Source: Cyanobacteria bacterium RU_5_0
GTDB taxonomy: Bacteria > Cyanobacteriota > Cyanobacteriia > Elainellales > Elainellaceae
Length of the DNA stretch: 54,950 bases
Assembly (NCBI GenBank): GCA_012033255.1
Contig: JAAUSF010000021.1
Span: 1 to 54,950 of the forward strand
Direction: 5' to 3'
Shown: in pieces, positions 28,823 to 37,503 of the stretch
How positions within the stretch are numbered: position 1 is the first letter of the stretch
Layout: the number at the start of each line of letters is the position of its first letter
Notes under the pieces: generated by a model
What the model was told of the DNA's origin: nothing
The model's database searches: none
Seen by the model: only the letters and a program-made list of their open reading frames with translations
Made by a program: the position numbers and the translations under genes

Positions 28823-29554
28823 GTACTCTCCTGAAACTAGCCTGGATCTGGGTTAACGTAGCTCACCCCTCCGGCTCCCAATGACACACGGGTTGTCAGT
28901 GGCAGTAGTTGTAGTGACTCAACTAACGGGAATAGCAAGGAACTCAGTATTGTCCCTTAACTATAACCTTTGGAGGGAAGGATGAAGAATGAGGATCGAC
29001 CCTTCATTCTTCATCCTTCATCCTTCCTCTCAGCTTTCCCCCAACCATCGAGAGAACGATCGCATAACTTAACTTCCGTTACAGATCACTTGCGTGATCA
29101 GCAGGTTGAGATTTAATTTTCAAGGGAGGTGCAAAATAAATTCTGAGGAGTAGAAGATAGCAGATTGACTGCTCCTGCGTTTGGCTCAGGGTTGAGGGCT
29201 GGAGTTTTTGAACCGCCTTGTGTTCAAAAAATTTCAGGAAACTCTGTAGGTAGACCCCATAATCTATCAGTGATTCGGTCGCATACCTGGAAATAGCCGT
29301 TAAGATTGACGAGTACATAAGGGTACTTAAGTCAGGTTATTTGGATTAGGTTGGAACGTGGAGAAGCGACAGATCTTGAAAGTCACAGGTTTGGAGGTCA
29401 TTATGTGGAGGAAAGGAGTCAGCCTAAACATGGGTTGCCATTGCAACAAGAGTAGGTTTGGGCTAAATAAAGCTGAATAGAATGATTGGATAGACAAAAA
29501 TGCTTTGACTCAAAGCGGATTAGTCGCTCATAGACACGGAAGAGGATTGTCAGC
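28823..29554. other. Divergent intergenic region between hmpA and hmpF
   Basis: This 730-base gap separates divergent motility genes and should hold both promoters, but I could not define -35/-10 boxes. A perfect hairpin occupies 28977-29019. Reading frames inside it lack any recognisable protein character. Confidence 0.6.
28977..29019. repeat. Perfect 16-bp inverted repeat built from GGATGAAG-type short repeats
   Basis: GAAGGATGAAGAATGA pairs with TCATTCTTCATCCTTC across an 11-base loop, 158 bases upstream of hmpA. The arms match GGATGAAG motifs found in other gaps of the window. There is no T run, so this is a structured repeat rather than a typical terminator. Confidence 0.8.
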
Positions 29555-31285
29555 GTGCTGTATCTAGCGGAAGTACTACGGAAAACCAGGGTCATTGGTG
29601 GTGGTAAAGCGGAGTTCAAACTACTTGCTTGTCAGAGGGGTGAGCTAAGCTGGAATGCGGTGCCTGGTGAAGAAATCATTCCAGCCCCCGACGATGTCAA
29701 CTATACGGCGGGGATGTTGGTGTTAGTCGATCTGTCTGCTAGTAAACAGATACAGCGACACGCTGAAGCGAGCCGTCAATTGGTGAGCATTCTGCAAAAT
29801 TTTTCGCGTTTGCAAGAGAAAGCGAAGACTCAGGAAGAAGAGATTGAACAGTGGAAGCAATCCTTGACTTATCAGAGCCAGGAACTTAACCGTCGGGAAA
29901 TGGAAATTGAAACCCGACAGGAACAACTTCAGCAACTAGAGGAAGGCTTTGAAAACTTAGAGCAACAGCGCCAGGAGATCGAAACGGCACGGGTAGAGGT
30001 CGATCGCTTGCGTGAAGAATTTGAACGTCGCACTCAGGAGTTAGAGGGAGCCTGGGCACAACTGCGGGGAGCCGAAAACCGTCTAGAGGAGCAACTTCAA
30101 CAGGCAACGGTCTTAGATGAAGGGCAAGCTTACTACATTCAAGACCTGCTCAATCGCATTTCAGGAGCCGTTGCTCCTACAGAGTCCATTCAGGAGCAGC
30201 TTAATCTCACCTTCGAGATTATTTCTCAGCAGCAAAATAGCCTGGATAACTATTGGCAACATTTAGAACAACAGCGGAGTTCGACTCAGCAACTCCAGGC
30301 AGAAGTCGATCGCCAAACTCAAGAGGTTCGCGATCGCTGGCAAACCTGGCATCAGTCCCAAAACGCGCTAATTCAAGCACGGGTAGAATTACAGGCAGTG
30401 CAAGAGACTCTGAAACTCAAGCAGGAGTTTGCTAAAAGCTTGTCCCTTCGCCTACAGGCTCAAGAATCCCTTTATCAGCAGATGGCTCAATTGACAGGCA
30501 CCTCAACCAAAGTAGATATCGAATCTTTGGAGAAAATGCCTCTAGATGAGTTGCAGAATACGGTTAGAGACTTGGAGCGGGATCTGGAGAAAATGTCTCG
30601 GTTTGTACAGGGACAGGAAGAGGAGTTGTCTCTTCAACAAGATGCCATTCACGATCTGCAAAATCAAATTCAGAATGCCAGTGAATACGATCGCCTCCGC
30701 CTCGAAACTGAACTGGCAGATGAGCAAGACCGCTACCAAATGCTCAATGAAACCCTTGTCGGTCAGCGTCGTAACCTGCATGAGCGACAATCGGTTCTCA
30801 AACAACATCAACTGACGTTAGCTAGACGGCAAGGGTATCCGACGCCAGAGAATAGCGGTGCAGCGGATTTGGCTCCACTCTTAGCGCAACTCGACCAACT
30901 CCGCCAGCAGCAAACTCAAGAGCTACGGACTTTAGAGGAGCAAATTCGACAGCTACAGCAAAGCGTTCAACACACTCAAAGTACTGTGGAGCAGGAGTCT
31001 CGTAAACTTGAGTCTCAGTGGGATGAACTGCGTCAACGCGAAGCCGCTGCGATCGGGCAAATTGCTGCTGTTGCTGAATCTTGGGGCAGAATCAATACTT
31101 ATCAGGAAACCATCCAACCGGCTCAAGATAGCCTCAATGCGCTGAGACAAAAAGCGGAAGCGATCGCCAGCGTGATGACCCAATTCCAGGAAGCCAGCGA
31201 TTATCAACACCAAGCCATCAACGAAATGCGGGAAACCGTCCAACAGTTGAGCAGTATTCCTACTCATGAGTTTGCAGCATCTTAG
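29555..31285 (+). CDS. hmpF: Pilus motility taxis protein HmpF
   Basis: A 576-residue, almost entirely coiled-coil protein after a short N-terminal domain: MLYLAEVLRKT, KLLACQRGELSWNAVPGEE, and LVLVDLSASKQIQRHAEASR. This N-terminus followed by QLVSILQNFSRLQEK and EEEIEQWKQSLTYQSQELNR matches HmpF, which localises to the leading pole and directs pilus activity in filamentous cyanobacteria. The start is GTG 29555. It is divergent from hmpA-E, as expected for the locus, and convergent with the MFS gene, 13 bases apart. Confidence 0.93.
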   Translation: MLYLAEVLRKTRVIGGGKAEFKLLACQRGELSWNAVPGEEIIPAPDDVNYTAGMLVLVDLSASKQIQRHAEASRQLVSILQNFSRLQEKAKTQEEEIEQWKQSLTYQSQELNRREMEIETRQEQLQQLEEGFENLEQQRQEIETARVEVDRLREEFERRTQELEGAWAQLRGAENRLEEQLQQATVLDEGQAYYIQDLLNRISGAVAPTESIQEQLNLTFEIISQQQNSLDNYWQHLEQQRSSTQQLQAEVDRQTQEVRDRWQTWHQSQNALIQARVELQAVQETLKLKQEFAKSLSLRLQAQESLYQQMAQLTGTSTKVDIESLEKMPLDELQNTVRDLERDLEKMSRFVQGQEEELSLQQDAIHDLQNQIQNASEYDRLRLETELADEQDRYQMLNETLVGQRRNLHERQSVLKQHQLTLARRQGYPTPENSGAADLAPLLAQLDQLRQQQTQELRTLEEQIRQLQQSVQHTQSTVEQESRKLESQWDELRQREAAAIGQIAAVAESWGRINTYQETIQPAQDSLNALRQKAEAIASVMTQFQEASDYQHQAINEMRETVQQLSSIPTHEFAAS

Positions 31286-31298
31286 GTTGGCTTCAGAA

Positions 31299-32732
31299 TC
31301 AACATGGTCTTGGCGATCGTAGCCAAGATGACCACCCTGAAGCACAGGGCTTTTCAGACACAAATACAAGGGGCAATAAGGCGACCAGTCTGAGGATCGT
31401 AGAAAGGAAAAATAACCCTAATAGGCCACTGTAATCCCAGTATTGAACGAGGAATCCTCCTGCCAATGTGCCTACTGCGCTACTGACTCCTCCAGTCGCC
31501 GCGACGATGCCAAAGTAAGTGGATTGCTTCTGAGTGGGAACAATCCCAATCTGTAGATTCGTGCTGCATAAGTCGATCGCCGCCCATGTGCCGCCGCCCA
31601 GAAGATGTAGCAATGGCAACCATAGCCAGACCGAAACCGGATTCATCCCTGTAATCAGCCATAACATTGGTGTAATAGCCACCCCAACCCCAACTGAAAG
31701 CAGAATGGCGCGATTGCCAAAGCGATCGGCTAGCTTACCCCACAGTACCAGCATCAGCAAGTTCGCGGCGGGAGACAGGCTGTTGTAGAGCGTGACGAGG
31801 CTGATGTCTAGTTTTAGATCATCCAGCAAGTAGAGGTTGAAAAAAGGCGCACTCAGGTTAACGGCAAACATCCAGAGCGTGAAGTAGAGCAAGAACATGA
31901 GAAAGTTAGAGTGCTGCCAGAGGGAGGATGAGGGGATGGGGGGATGAGGGGATGAGGGATGAGGGGTGAGGGATAAGGACGATCGCTGTTCTTGAGGGTT
32001 AATGTCAGTTATGAAGTTTTGGCAAGTGAGGCTGATGAGTCCAGCAGCGATTCCGAGAATCAGCATAAGTCCGTAGCCTTGAATAGCACCTCCTAGCCAG
32101 TGTGAAATTGCCCATCCCATTAGTGGAATTGAAATCAGGTTAGTCAGGTTGGCGGCACTATTGCGAAACCCAAAATAGCGACCTCGTAAGCGACTTGGCA
32201 CCAGAGCCGCCATCCAACTCAGCCACGGGGCGCTACCAAATGCCCCCAAAACACCGCTAAATGAAGCAACGCTTAAGGTAATTATTACCAGTGTATGTTG
32301 GTTGACAGGGTTGCGATCGAGTAGGAAGAGGACGACCGCCAAGATTAACCACATTGACCGGGACACGCCATAAATCCAGCCACAGAAAAGATGACGACTC
32401 GTGGTTTTCTCAGACAGGTGCGCTCCGATCGGTTGAACCAGATTCGCCAACATCGGAACAGATGCCAACACTCCGATCTCAGTCGGAGTTGCGCCCAAGT
32501 CGATTAAAAAATTAGTCAGCAGAACGCCTGCCGTGATGTTTGAAAAAATGGTCGCAAACACACCGTCGATCGTGGATGCTCTTAAACTGGTGCGGATGGC
32601 GTTCTTGGGAATTTTGACAGGTGCAATAAAGGTGGATGGTGCGGATTCGGATAATTCGATCGATCGAACCACCTGAATCATAGGCTCAGCATATTTTTCC
32701 GGTTCGATCGCATCAGCAGATCCAAACTTCAC
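31299..32732 (-). CDS. Major facilitator superfamily transporter
   Basis: The 477-residue protein starts at GTG 32732 and has a basic-acidic N-terminus of about 55 residues, then 12 predicted helices. Family features include GATPTEIGVLASVPMLANLV and LVPSRLRGRYFGFRNSAANL in the first half and GKLADRFGNRAILLSVGVGV in the second. Substrate cannot be assigned. The loop between the two six-helix halves (about residues 250-270) is Pro/Ser-rich and is encoded by a G-rich repeat run at 31919-31978. That loop is a tolerant site in MFS proteins. Confidence 0.88.
   Translation of the reverse strand: MKFGSADAIEPEKYAEPMIQVVRSIELSESAPSTFIAPVKIPKNAIRTSLRASTIDGVFATIFSNITAGVLLTNFLIDLGATPTEIGVLASVPMLANLVQPIGAHLSEKTTSRHLFCGWIYGVSRSMWLILAVVLFLLDRNPVNQHTLVIITLSVASFSGVLGAFGSAPWLSWMAALVPSRLRGRYFGFRNSAANLTNLISIPLMGWAISHWLGGAIQGYGLMLILGIAAGLISLTCQNFITDINPQEQRSSLSLTPHPSSPHPPIPSSSLWQHSNFLMFLLYFTLWMFAVNLSAPFFNLYLLDDLKLDISLVTLYNSLSPAANLLMLVLWGKLADRFGNRAILLSVGVGVAITPMLWLITGMNPVSVWLWLPLLHLLGGGTWAAIDLCSTNLQIGIVPTQKQSTYFGIVAATGGVSSAVGTLAGGFLVQYWDYSGLLGLFFLSTILRLVALLPLVFVSEKPCASGWSSWLRSPRPC
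31919..31978. repeat. Short-repeat run inside the MFS gene
   Basis: GAGGATGAGGGGATGGGG and closely related GGATGAGG units run for about 60 bases in the coding sequence. They encode the Pro/Ser loop PHPSSPHPPIPSSS. The same units occur in non-coding gaps of this window. Confidence 0.8.
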
Positions 32733-33040
32733 AGTTCACCTCAGTTGTTAACAAAACGAATTGAAGTCCCCAATAGTCATACCCATTTAAACAGAGGATG
32801 AAACAGAGCATGGATTGAAGCCATTGTCTCATCAGGCTTCTGCAATCCAAAATCTAAAATCCGAAATCCAAAGTGGTATCAGCATACAACGTGTTGAGAT
32901 AATTTTTTTCCTTCGCGAGACAGATATCCCCATAACGGGGTTGGAACGCTATTTTCTAGTCATACCCCCACTGATGTGATAAATCGCTATTTTTTAGGCA
33001 TATCCCCACTGATGTGATAAATGTGTTATCACCGAGACCT
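32733..33040. other. Gap upstream of the TnpB element, holding a tandem duplication and a small palindrome
   Basis: Two adjacent 38-bp copies (32947-32984, 32985-33022) share CGCTATTTT, a variable centre and CACTGATGTGATAAAT. The second copy overlaps a perfect 7-bp palindrome GTGATAA-N5-TTATCAC at 33014-33032. No gene is visible. The missing 5' part of the downstream Spo0M gene is not here. Confidence 0.7.
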
Positions 33041-33188
33041 CCGAGAAGCCCCTGGCTTCAGACATGGGGAGGGAGCTTGAGCGGCGACTGACGGGGTTCG
33101 ATGCCCCTGAAGTCGCCAAATAATCTCCCGGAATGACTCGCAATCTCAATATATAATAAGACATATCACATGTGAGGTTTTCAAAGTT

Positions 33189-34400
33189 GTGGAACAAGTC
33201 CTAAGCATAGTTTGCAAGTTGCAACCGACCAAAGAGCAAGCGTCTCAAATTGATGCGTTCTTGAATGCGTTTGCAGATGCTTGCAACTACACCAATCAGG
33301 ACGTTGCACCCAAGATTACCAGCAAAACTACAATCCAAAGTCTGACCTATCAATCGGTTCGTGAGACGTTTGGTCTGAGTGCCAATCAAGCGGTGAGAGT
33401 CGCCGCTAGGGTGGGGGCAAATCGCAAGACCGCCAAGCAGAAGGGCAAGCCAGTTAACAGCTTTGCGCCTACCAGTGCAGACTTTGACGCTCGCATCTTC
33501 TCGTTTCGTGAGCAGGATTGGACGGTTAGCCTGACTTTGTTGGGGACTAGAGAACGAATAAAGTTTGCTGCCAGCACTTACCAACGCGGCAAGCTGACGA
33601 GTAGAGTGCCCACATCTGCCCAATTGCGCAAACACAAAGACGGGCAGTATTACATTCACATTCAGATCAAAGATGAACCGCCAAAGCCTATCAAATCTGA
33701 CAAGGTGATTGGGGTTGATTTTGGACGCAGAGATATTGCAGTTACTTCTGTGGGGGATAAATGGGACGGAAAACAAATCCAAAACGTTCGGGATAGATAC
33801 GCCAGAGTCAGAGCATCGCTCCAAGAAAAAGCCTCGAAAGGCACAAGGTCTACTCGCCGCAGAGCAAGACGGATCTTGAAACGGCTGTCGGGACGTGAGC
33901 GACGCTATCAGACTTGGTTGAACCATAACATCAGCAAACTGATCATCCTGTCTGCACTTCAGCACAATGCCATCATTGCGATTGAAGACCTGACAGGCAT
34001 CAGAGAACACACCAACGAGCAACCCAGAAGCAAGATTGAACGCAGACGATCTAACAGTTGGGCGTTTTTCCAACTGCGGATGTTTCTGAATTACAAAGCT
34101 GTCCAGTATGGCGTTGAAGTGGTAGCGATTAATCCTGCTTACACTAGTCAGACTTGCTCCGAGTGCTTGCATATTCATCCAGTGAAAGGGAAGTCCTACC
34201 GTTCTGGGAAGTCGTTTAAGTGTGGGCACTGCGGCAATCATTGTGATGCGGATGAAAATGGTTCAAAAATGATTTCAATTGTGGGAGCGGACTTTGTAAA
34301 CCCGCTCGGAGGTTCGGTGTTGTGCTGCAATCTTGCAGACCACATCTGTGCTGCAATCTTGCAGACCACATCAGGGCTACTGAAAGCCCCCGGCTTCTAG
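33189..34400 (+). CDS. tnpB: TnpB RNA-guided nuclease (IS200/IS605 accessory protein), C-terminus altered
   Basis: TnpB is the Cas12 ancestor, an RNA-guided DNA nuclease. The 403-residue product has an N-terminal VCKLQPTKEQASQI segment and a RuvC core with Asp177 (GVDFGRRD), Glu266 (AIEDLTGI) and Asp355 (CDADENGS). It also has zinc-finger pairs CSEC and CGHC. The start is GTG 33189. A perfect 26-bp tandem duplication (34321-34346, 34347-34372) shifts the frame near residue 387, so the natural ending RATESPRLLAVG is replaced by a different tail. The nuclease residues all lie before the duplication, so activity may remain. tnpA is absent. Confidence 0.93.
   Translation: MEQVLSIVCKLQPTKEQASQIDAFLNAFADACNYTNQDVAPKITSKTTIQSLTYQSVRETFGLSANQAVRVAARVGANRKTAKQKGKPVNSFAPTSADFDARIFSFREQDWTVSLTLLGTRERIKFAASTYQRGKLTSRVPTSAQLRKHKDGQYYIHIQIKDEPPKPIKSDKVIGVDFGRRDIAVTSVGDKWDGKQIQNVRDRYARVRASLQEKASKGTRSTRRRARRILKRLSGRERRYQTWLNHNISKLIILSALQHNAIIAIEDLTGIREHTNEQPRSKIERRRSNSWAFFQLRMFLNYKAVQYGVEVVAINPAYTSQTCSECLHIHPVKGKSYRSGKSFKCGHCGNHCDADENGSKMISIVGADFVNPLGGSVLCCNLADHICAAILQTTSGLLKAPGF
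34321..34372. repeat. 26-bp perfect tandem duplication in the tnpB 3' end
   Basis: TGTGCTGCAATCTTGCAGAC + CACATC occurs twice, head to tail, with no mismatch. The 26-base unit is not a multiple of three. Confidence 0.95.
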
Positions 34401-34411
34401 CTGTGGGGTAG

Positions 34412-34984
34412 TTTACCCAAGAATGCACCTTGCTCAAACAAGCCATCTCTCAGAGTTTCACACTGCAACCGAAAGAAGAAAAAGTAATTTCTTTCTCTTG
34501 TATCGTTCCACCCCAAACGCCTGTAACACGAGGACGAACACGGGTACATTTGCGAACTGGCTTAGATATTTCAATGGCGATCGATCCTAGCGATTGGGAT
34601 GAAATTTCTGTTAAACCTCATCCGTTGATGGAGAAAGTTTTGCAAGCCGTACAGAACCTTGGTTTCCATCTTCATGAAGTCGATTGTGAATACAATCCTC
34701 GTCTGGGACATCCTTATCCGTTCGTTCAAGAATTTGAATTTCGCCCTAATGGCAAATATTATGGACGTTTGGATGAATTGGAAGTCACGCTTCGCTTTGA
34801 TGGCTATCAGCTAGAAGTTTTACTACAAATCGATCGAAAAGTCCGGGGCTTACAGAGTTTCATTGAAGAATCGTTTGGGTTAGACGAACGCTATGCTCAT
34901 CTTCAAATTCCTGCTTCTGATGCGGATATCTCAATCGGTGTCTTGATGGAACAGATCGATTCACTAATTCAGAGCCGCCTGTAG
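34412..34984 (+). pseudogene. Spo0M-like (arrestin-fold) protein, 5' end lost at the TnpB element
   Basis: The frame is open from 34412; the first possible start is TTG 34430. Sequence such as AISQSFTLQPKEEKVISFS, GLDISMAIDPSDWDEI, VEVLLQIDRKVRGLQSF and FVQEFEF resembles the middle and end of Spo0M/sporulation-control family proteins. The N-terminal 60-70 residues of that fold are missing. They are not upstream of the element either, so the insertion was probably accompanied by loss of flanking sequence. Translation from TTG 34430 would give a 184-residue fragment that may not fold normally. Family resemblance is by eye. Confidence 0.65.
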
Positions 34985-35086
34985 AAAAATCCTTCAAGTG
35001 GGCACTTCGGTCGAGAGTCGATCGTCAAAACTTATGAAGCTCAACCGTCATGTTTACAACCTTGATTACAAGTGGGTAGACATACC

Positions 35087-35120
35087 AGCGCACTTCTTGA
35101 CGAGGTGCGCTATTTTTTTA
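35087..35120 (+). terminator. Rho-independent terminator after the Spo0M fragment
   Basis: AGCGCACTTC pairs with GAGGTGCGCT (one G-T wobble) over a 5-base loop, followed by ATTTTTTTA. It is the clearest intrinsic terminator in the window and separates the Spo0M fragment from the kinase gene. Confidence 0.88.
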
Positions 35121-35205
35121 ATTGGTATTATAGAGAACTAGTATCTCAGGGAAGTTACGCATTACCAAAACCGATTTAACCATTAACCCTGCCAGCACTG
35201 TGTCT

Positions 35206-36747
35206 ATGACTCTTCAAGTAGGAATGACTCTACAGAGCGGAAAATATACTCTCGAACAAGAATTAGGACAGGGTGGTTTTGGAATTACCTATACAGCAAC
35301 CCATCATGCCTTGGGTCAACTTGTTGTCATTAAGACATTAAATCAATCCCTCCGACAAGAGCCAGATTTTGCGGAGTTTTGCCGTCAGTTTCAGGAAGAA
35401 GCCCGGAGACTAGCAAAATTCACTCATCCTAATATTGTTCGGGTTAGCGATTTCTTCGTCGAAGACGGGTTGCCTTACATTGTGATGGATTTTATTCCAG
35501 GTCAAACCTTAAGAACACTCGTTTTACCAAATAATCCATTGCCAGAACCGATCGCCCTCCACTATATCCGCCAAGTGGGAGCCGCTCTGAATGTTGTGCA
35601 TCAGAACGGTTTGCTGCATCGAGATGTGAAACCGCAAAACATCATCTTGCGCCAAGGCACTGATCAAGTCGTGCTGATTGACTTTGGGATTGCTCGTGAA
35701 TTTACCCCGGATCAAACTCAAACCCACACTGGCATCCTTTCACCTGGCTATGCGCCGATCGAGCAATATCTGCCTCGTGCCAAACGCAATCCTGCGACTG
35801 ACGTATATGGGCTAGCTGCTACCCTTTATACCCTGCTCACAGCCAAAACTCCTGTGGCATCTATCGTGCGACATCGAGAACCGTTACCTAGCCCACGTCA
35901 ACTTCGACCCGACCTAACTAGCACCTTGAGTGAAGCCATCTTGCGCGGAATGGCACTAGAACCCGATCAACGTCCTGCTACCGTCGATGAATGGTTTGCT
36001 CTGCTTGATCCTCAGAGCGTTGTGCCAACCAATGGAGCGATCGTTCCAGCAACGGAGGAAGCAACCCTCGCCTTACTTCCGCCACTTCCACAAGAGGCCC
36101 GATCGCCTGACAGCGTTCCGATGACGGTTCCTCCCTCCGCTGGACACTCCATAGAACCCGCCCAACGGATCACACCGCCTTCTCGAAACCGATCGGAACC
36201 CATGCAGAGGCAAGCGATCATTGAGGGAGCTTCGTCTCAAACGAGAGGCAATCAACCTTGGCTGACGATCGGGCTGACCACATTAGCCGTTTTCATCGTG
36301 CTGGCACTAACGAACGCATTGCTCAAGCCATCTACATCCCCGACCTCGCCATCAATACAATCTGAGGAAACTCCGCTGTCTCCATCTGTCCAATCTCCTG
36401 TTCCCATACCAGAACCCTTTTCATCTCCTAGCCCAGAAACAGCGCCTTCTCCAGTTAGCCAACCGTCTTCTAGTCCGTTACTACCTCAACCTGTAATTGA
36501 AACATCTCCCATACAACCTGCTGTGAGTGAACCTGAGCCACCTGCCCCTTCAGTTAGCGAACCTCAGATCAGTGAACCTCAGATCAGTGAACCCCAGATC
36601 AGTGAACCTCAGATTGACAATATAGAGGTAGAAACTCCTGTGGAAGCATTTGAGGAGGAGGGCGATCGCGGTAGAGGACGAGGACGGGGAAGGGAGCGCA
36701 GGAGGGGAAATGACGAGGACGAAGACGAAGACGAAGACGAGGATTGA
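35206..36747 (+). CDS. Membrane-anchored Ser/Thr protein kinase with a charged low-complexity tail
   Basis: A Hanks-type kinase of 513 residues. The kinase domain (about 10-270) has the glycine loop [10 protein letters not shown], the catalytic Lys in [20 protein letters not shown] and GYAPIEQY. A single membrane helix follows near residue 350 ([20 protein letters not shown]), then a Pro/Ser-rich stretch, four copies of Ile-Ser-Glu-Pro-Gln, an Arg/Gly block and an Asp/Glu block at the end. The tail should face the periplasm. An in-frame GTG at 35200 is an alternative start. Target proteins are unknown. Confidence 0.92.
   Translation: MTLQVGMTLQSGKYTLEQELGQGGFGITYTATHHALGQLVVIKTLNQSLRQEPDFAEFCRQFQEEARRLAKFTHPNIVRVSDFFVEDGLPYIVMDFIPGQTLRTLVLPNNPLPEPIALHYIRQVGAALNVVHQNGLLHRDVKPQNIILRQGTDQVVLIDFGIAREFTPDQTQTHTGILSPGYAPIEQYLPRAKRNPATDVYGLAATLYTLLTAKTPVASIVRHREPLPSPRQLRPDLTSTLSEAILRGMALEPDQRPATVDEWFALLDPQSVVPTNGAIVPATEEATLALLPPLPQEARSPDSVPMTVPPSAGHSIEPAQRITPPSRNRSEPMQRQAIIEGASSQTRGNQPWLTIGLTTLAVFIVLALTNALLKPSTSPTSPSIQSEETPLSPSVQSPVPIPEPFSSPSPETAPSPVSQPSSSPLLPQPVIETSPIQPAVSEPEPPAPSVSEPQISEPQISEPQISEPQIDNIEVETPVEAFEEEGDRGRGRGRGRERRRGNDEDEDEDEDED
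36555..36614. repeat. 15-bp tandem repeat in the kinase tail, four units
   Basis: AGCGAACCTCAGATC-type units, each encoding Ser-Glu-Pro-Gln-Ile, occur four times with few changes. A run of GACGAAGAC units follows near 36711-36745. Confidence 0.85.
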
Positions 36748-36853
36748 AAGATAAAAAAATAGCACCCTCTACCAAGGATGCCAGTCTCTCAAAATCACTA
36801 CATTGGAATGGGCGCTCTGCCCTCTAAAGCGATGCCGATCGCGATCAGCTGGG

Positions 36854-37090
36854 TTAAACAGGAATCGCTTCTGGGGCTGCTAATGCCAAAATGTGGTAAC
36901 AAGAGGGGGTGTCTACGCCTAAAACATCATTAATTCTGTCTCTAATTTTGATGTGTAGGTCTTGGATAGTGTCAGTAAAGTCGTGTCTGACATTTAGAAC
37001 AGCCGTTTGCCTCTGAAAATCTCTACCGTAGTGAGCAACAAAATACGTGTAGCGATTCGCATTAGGAGCATCTAGAACAAAATCTTTCAT
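36854..37090 (-). CDS. Small hypothetical protein
   Basis: A 78-residue product starting MKDFVLDAPNANRYTYFVAH, with an aromatic-rich first half and a helical centre around TDTIQDLHIKIRDRIND. GAGGAGAGG about 11 bases upstream of ATG 37090 is a credible ribosome site. I do not recognise the family. It is divergent from trpE and lies in an otherwise quiet region. Confidence 0.5.
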   Translation of the reverse strand: MKDFVLDAPNANRYTYFVAHYGRDFQRQTAVLNVRHDFTDTIQDLHIKIRDRINDVLGVDTPSCYHILALAAPEAIPV

Positions 37091-37503
37091 GAAAACGAGC
37101 CTCTCCTCTAGCTAGAGGTAGATGTAGGGTTTAAGGGTGTCTGGGGTGTCAAGGTAGCCGAAACCTCTTAGTAACAGATACCGTGGTAAACTCCGCAATT
37201 CCGGTTAACACGGGTTAATTCGTTAAATTTCCCTGACAACTACAAAGGTTAGAAGCAACAATGCTATCGTTCCTCTGTATTTCTACCCCAATGTACGGAA
37301 CGTGGCTTGTTTCCTGCTGTAGAGTTCACTGAGCCAGCGTCCTCTGATAGTGTAAACGAACTTAATGACCTTATACCGCTATCTTGCCCGAATTAAGAGA
37401 GAATTTTCATCCTGCATTAGGATGACCCAACTGGATGAAGGATGAATGGTAAACTGTGAGGCACTTTAGATCACGCATGTTATGCGATCGATGGAATAGG
37501 GGT
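37091..37503. other. Gap between the small gene and trpE
   Basis: About 410 bases with a GGATGAAGGATGAATGG short-repeat segment near 37434-37448. I see no tRNA, leader peptide or attenuator hairpin for trpE. Confidence 0.5.

Larger units (their letters stand above)
33040..34412 (+). mobile_element. IS200/IS605-type element with tnpB only
   Basis: Both borders carry a short hairpin AAGCC-N3-GGCTT followed within 15 bases by TGGGG: left at 33046-33058, right at 34384-34396. tnpB fills the space between. No tnpA transposase gene is present, so the copy cannot move alone. Boundaries are approximate; the right border falls where the Spo0M reading frame begins. The last bases of tnpB and the right end should overlap the guide (omega) RNA known in this family. 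Confidence 0.65.

Noticed and set aside
29079..29318. Possible small gene upstream of hmpF
   Set aside because: No ribosome site or protein-like composition and no recognisable domain; treated as intergenic.
33201..34241. Long reading frame antisense to tnpB
   Set aside because: It is the mirror of the tnpB frame; the + strand carries the recognisable RuvC and zinc motifs.
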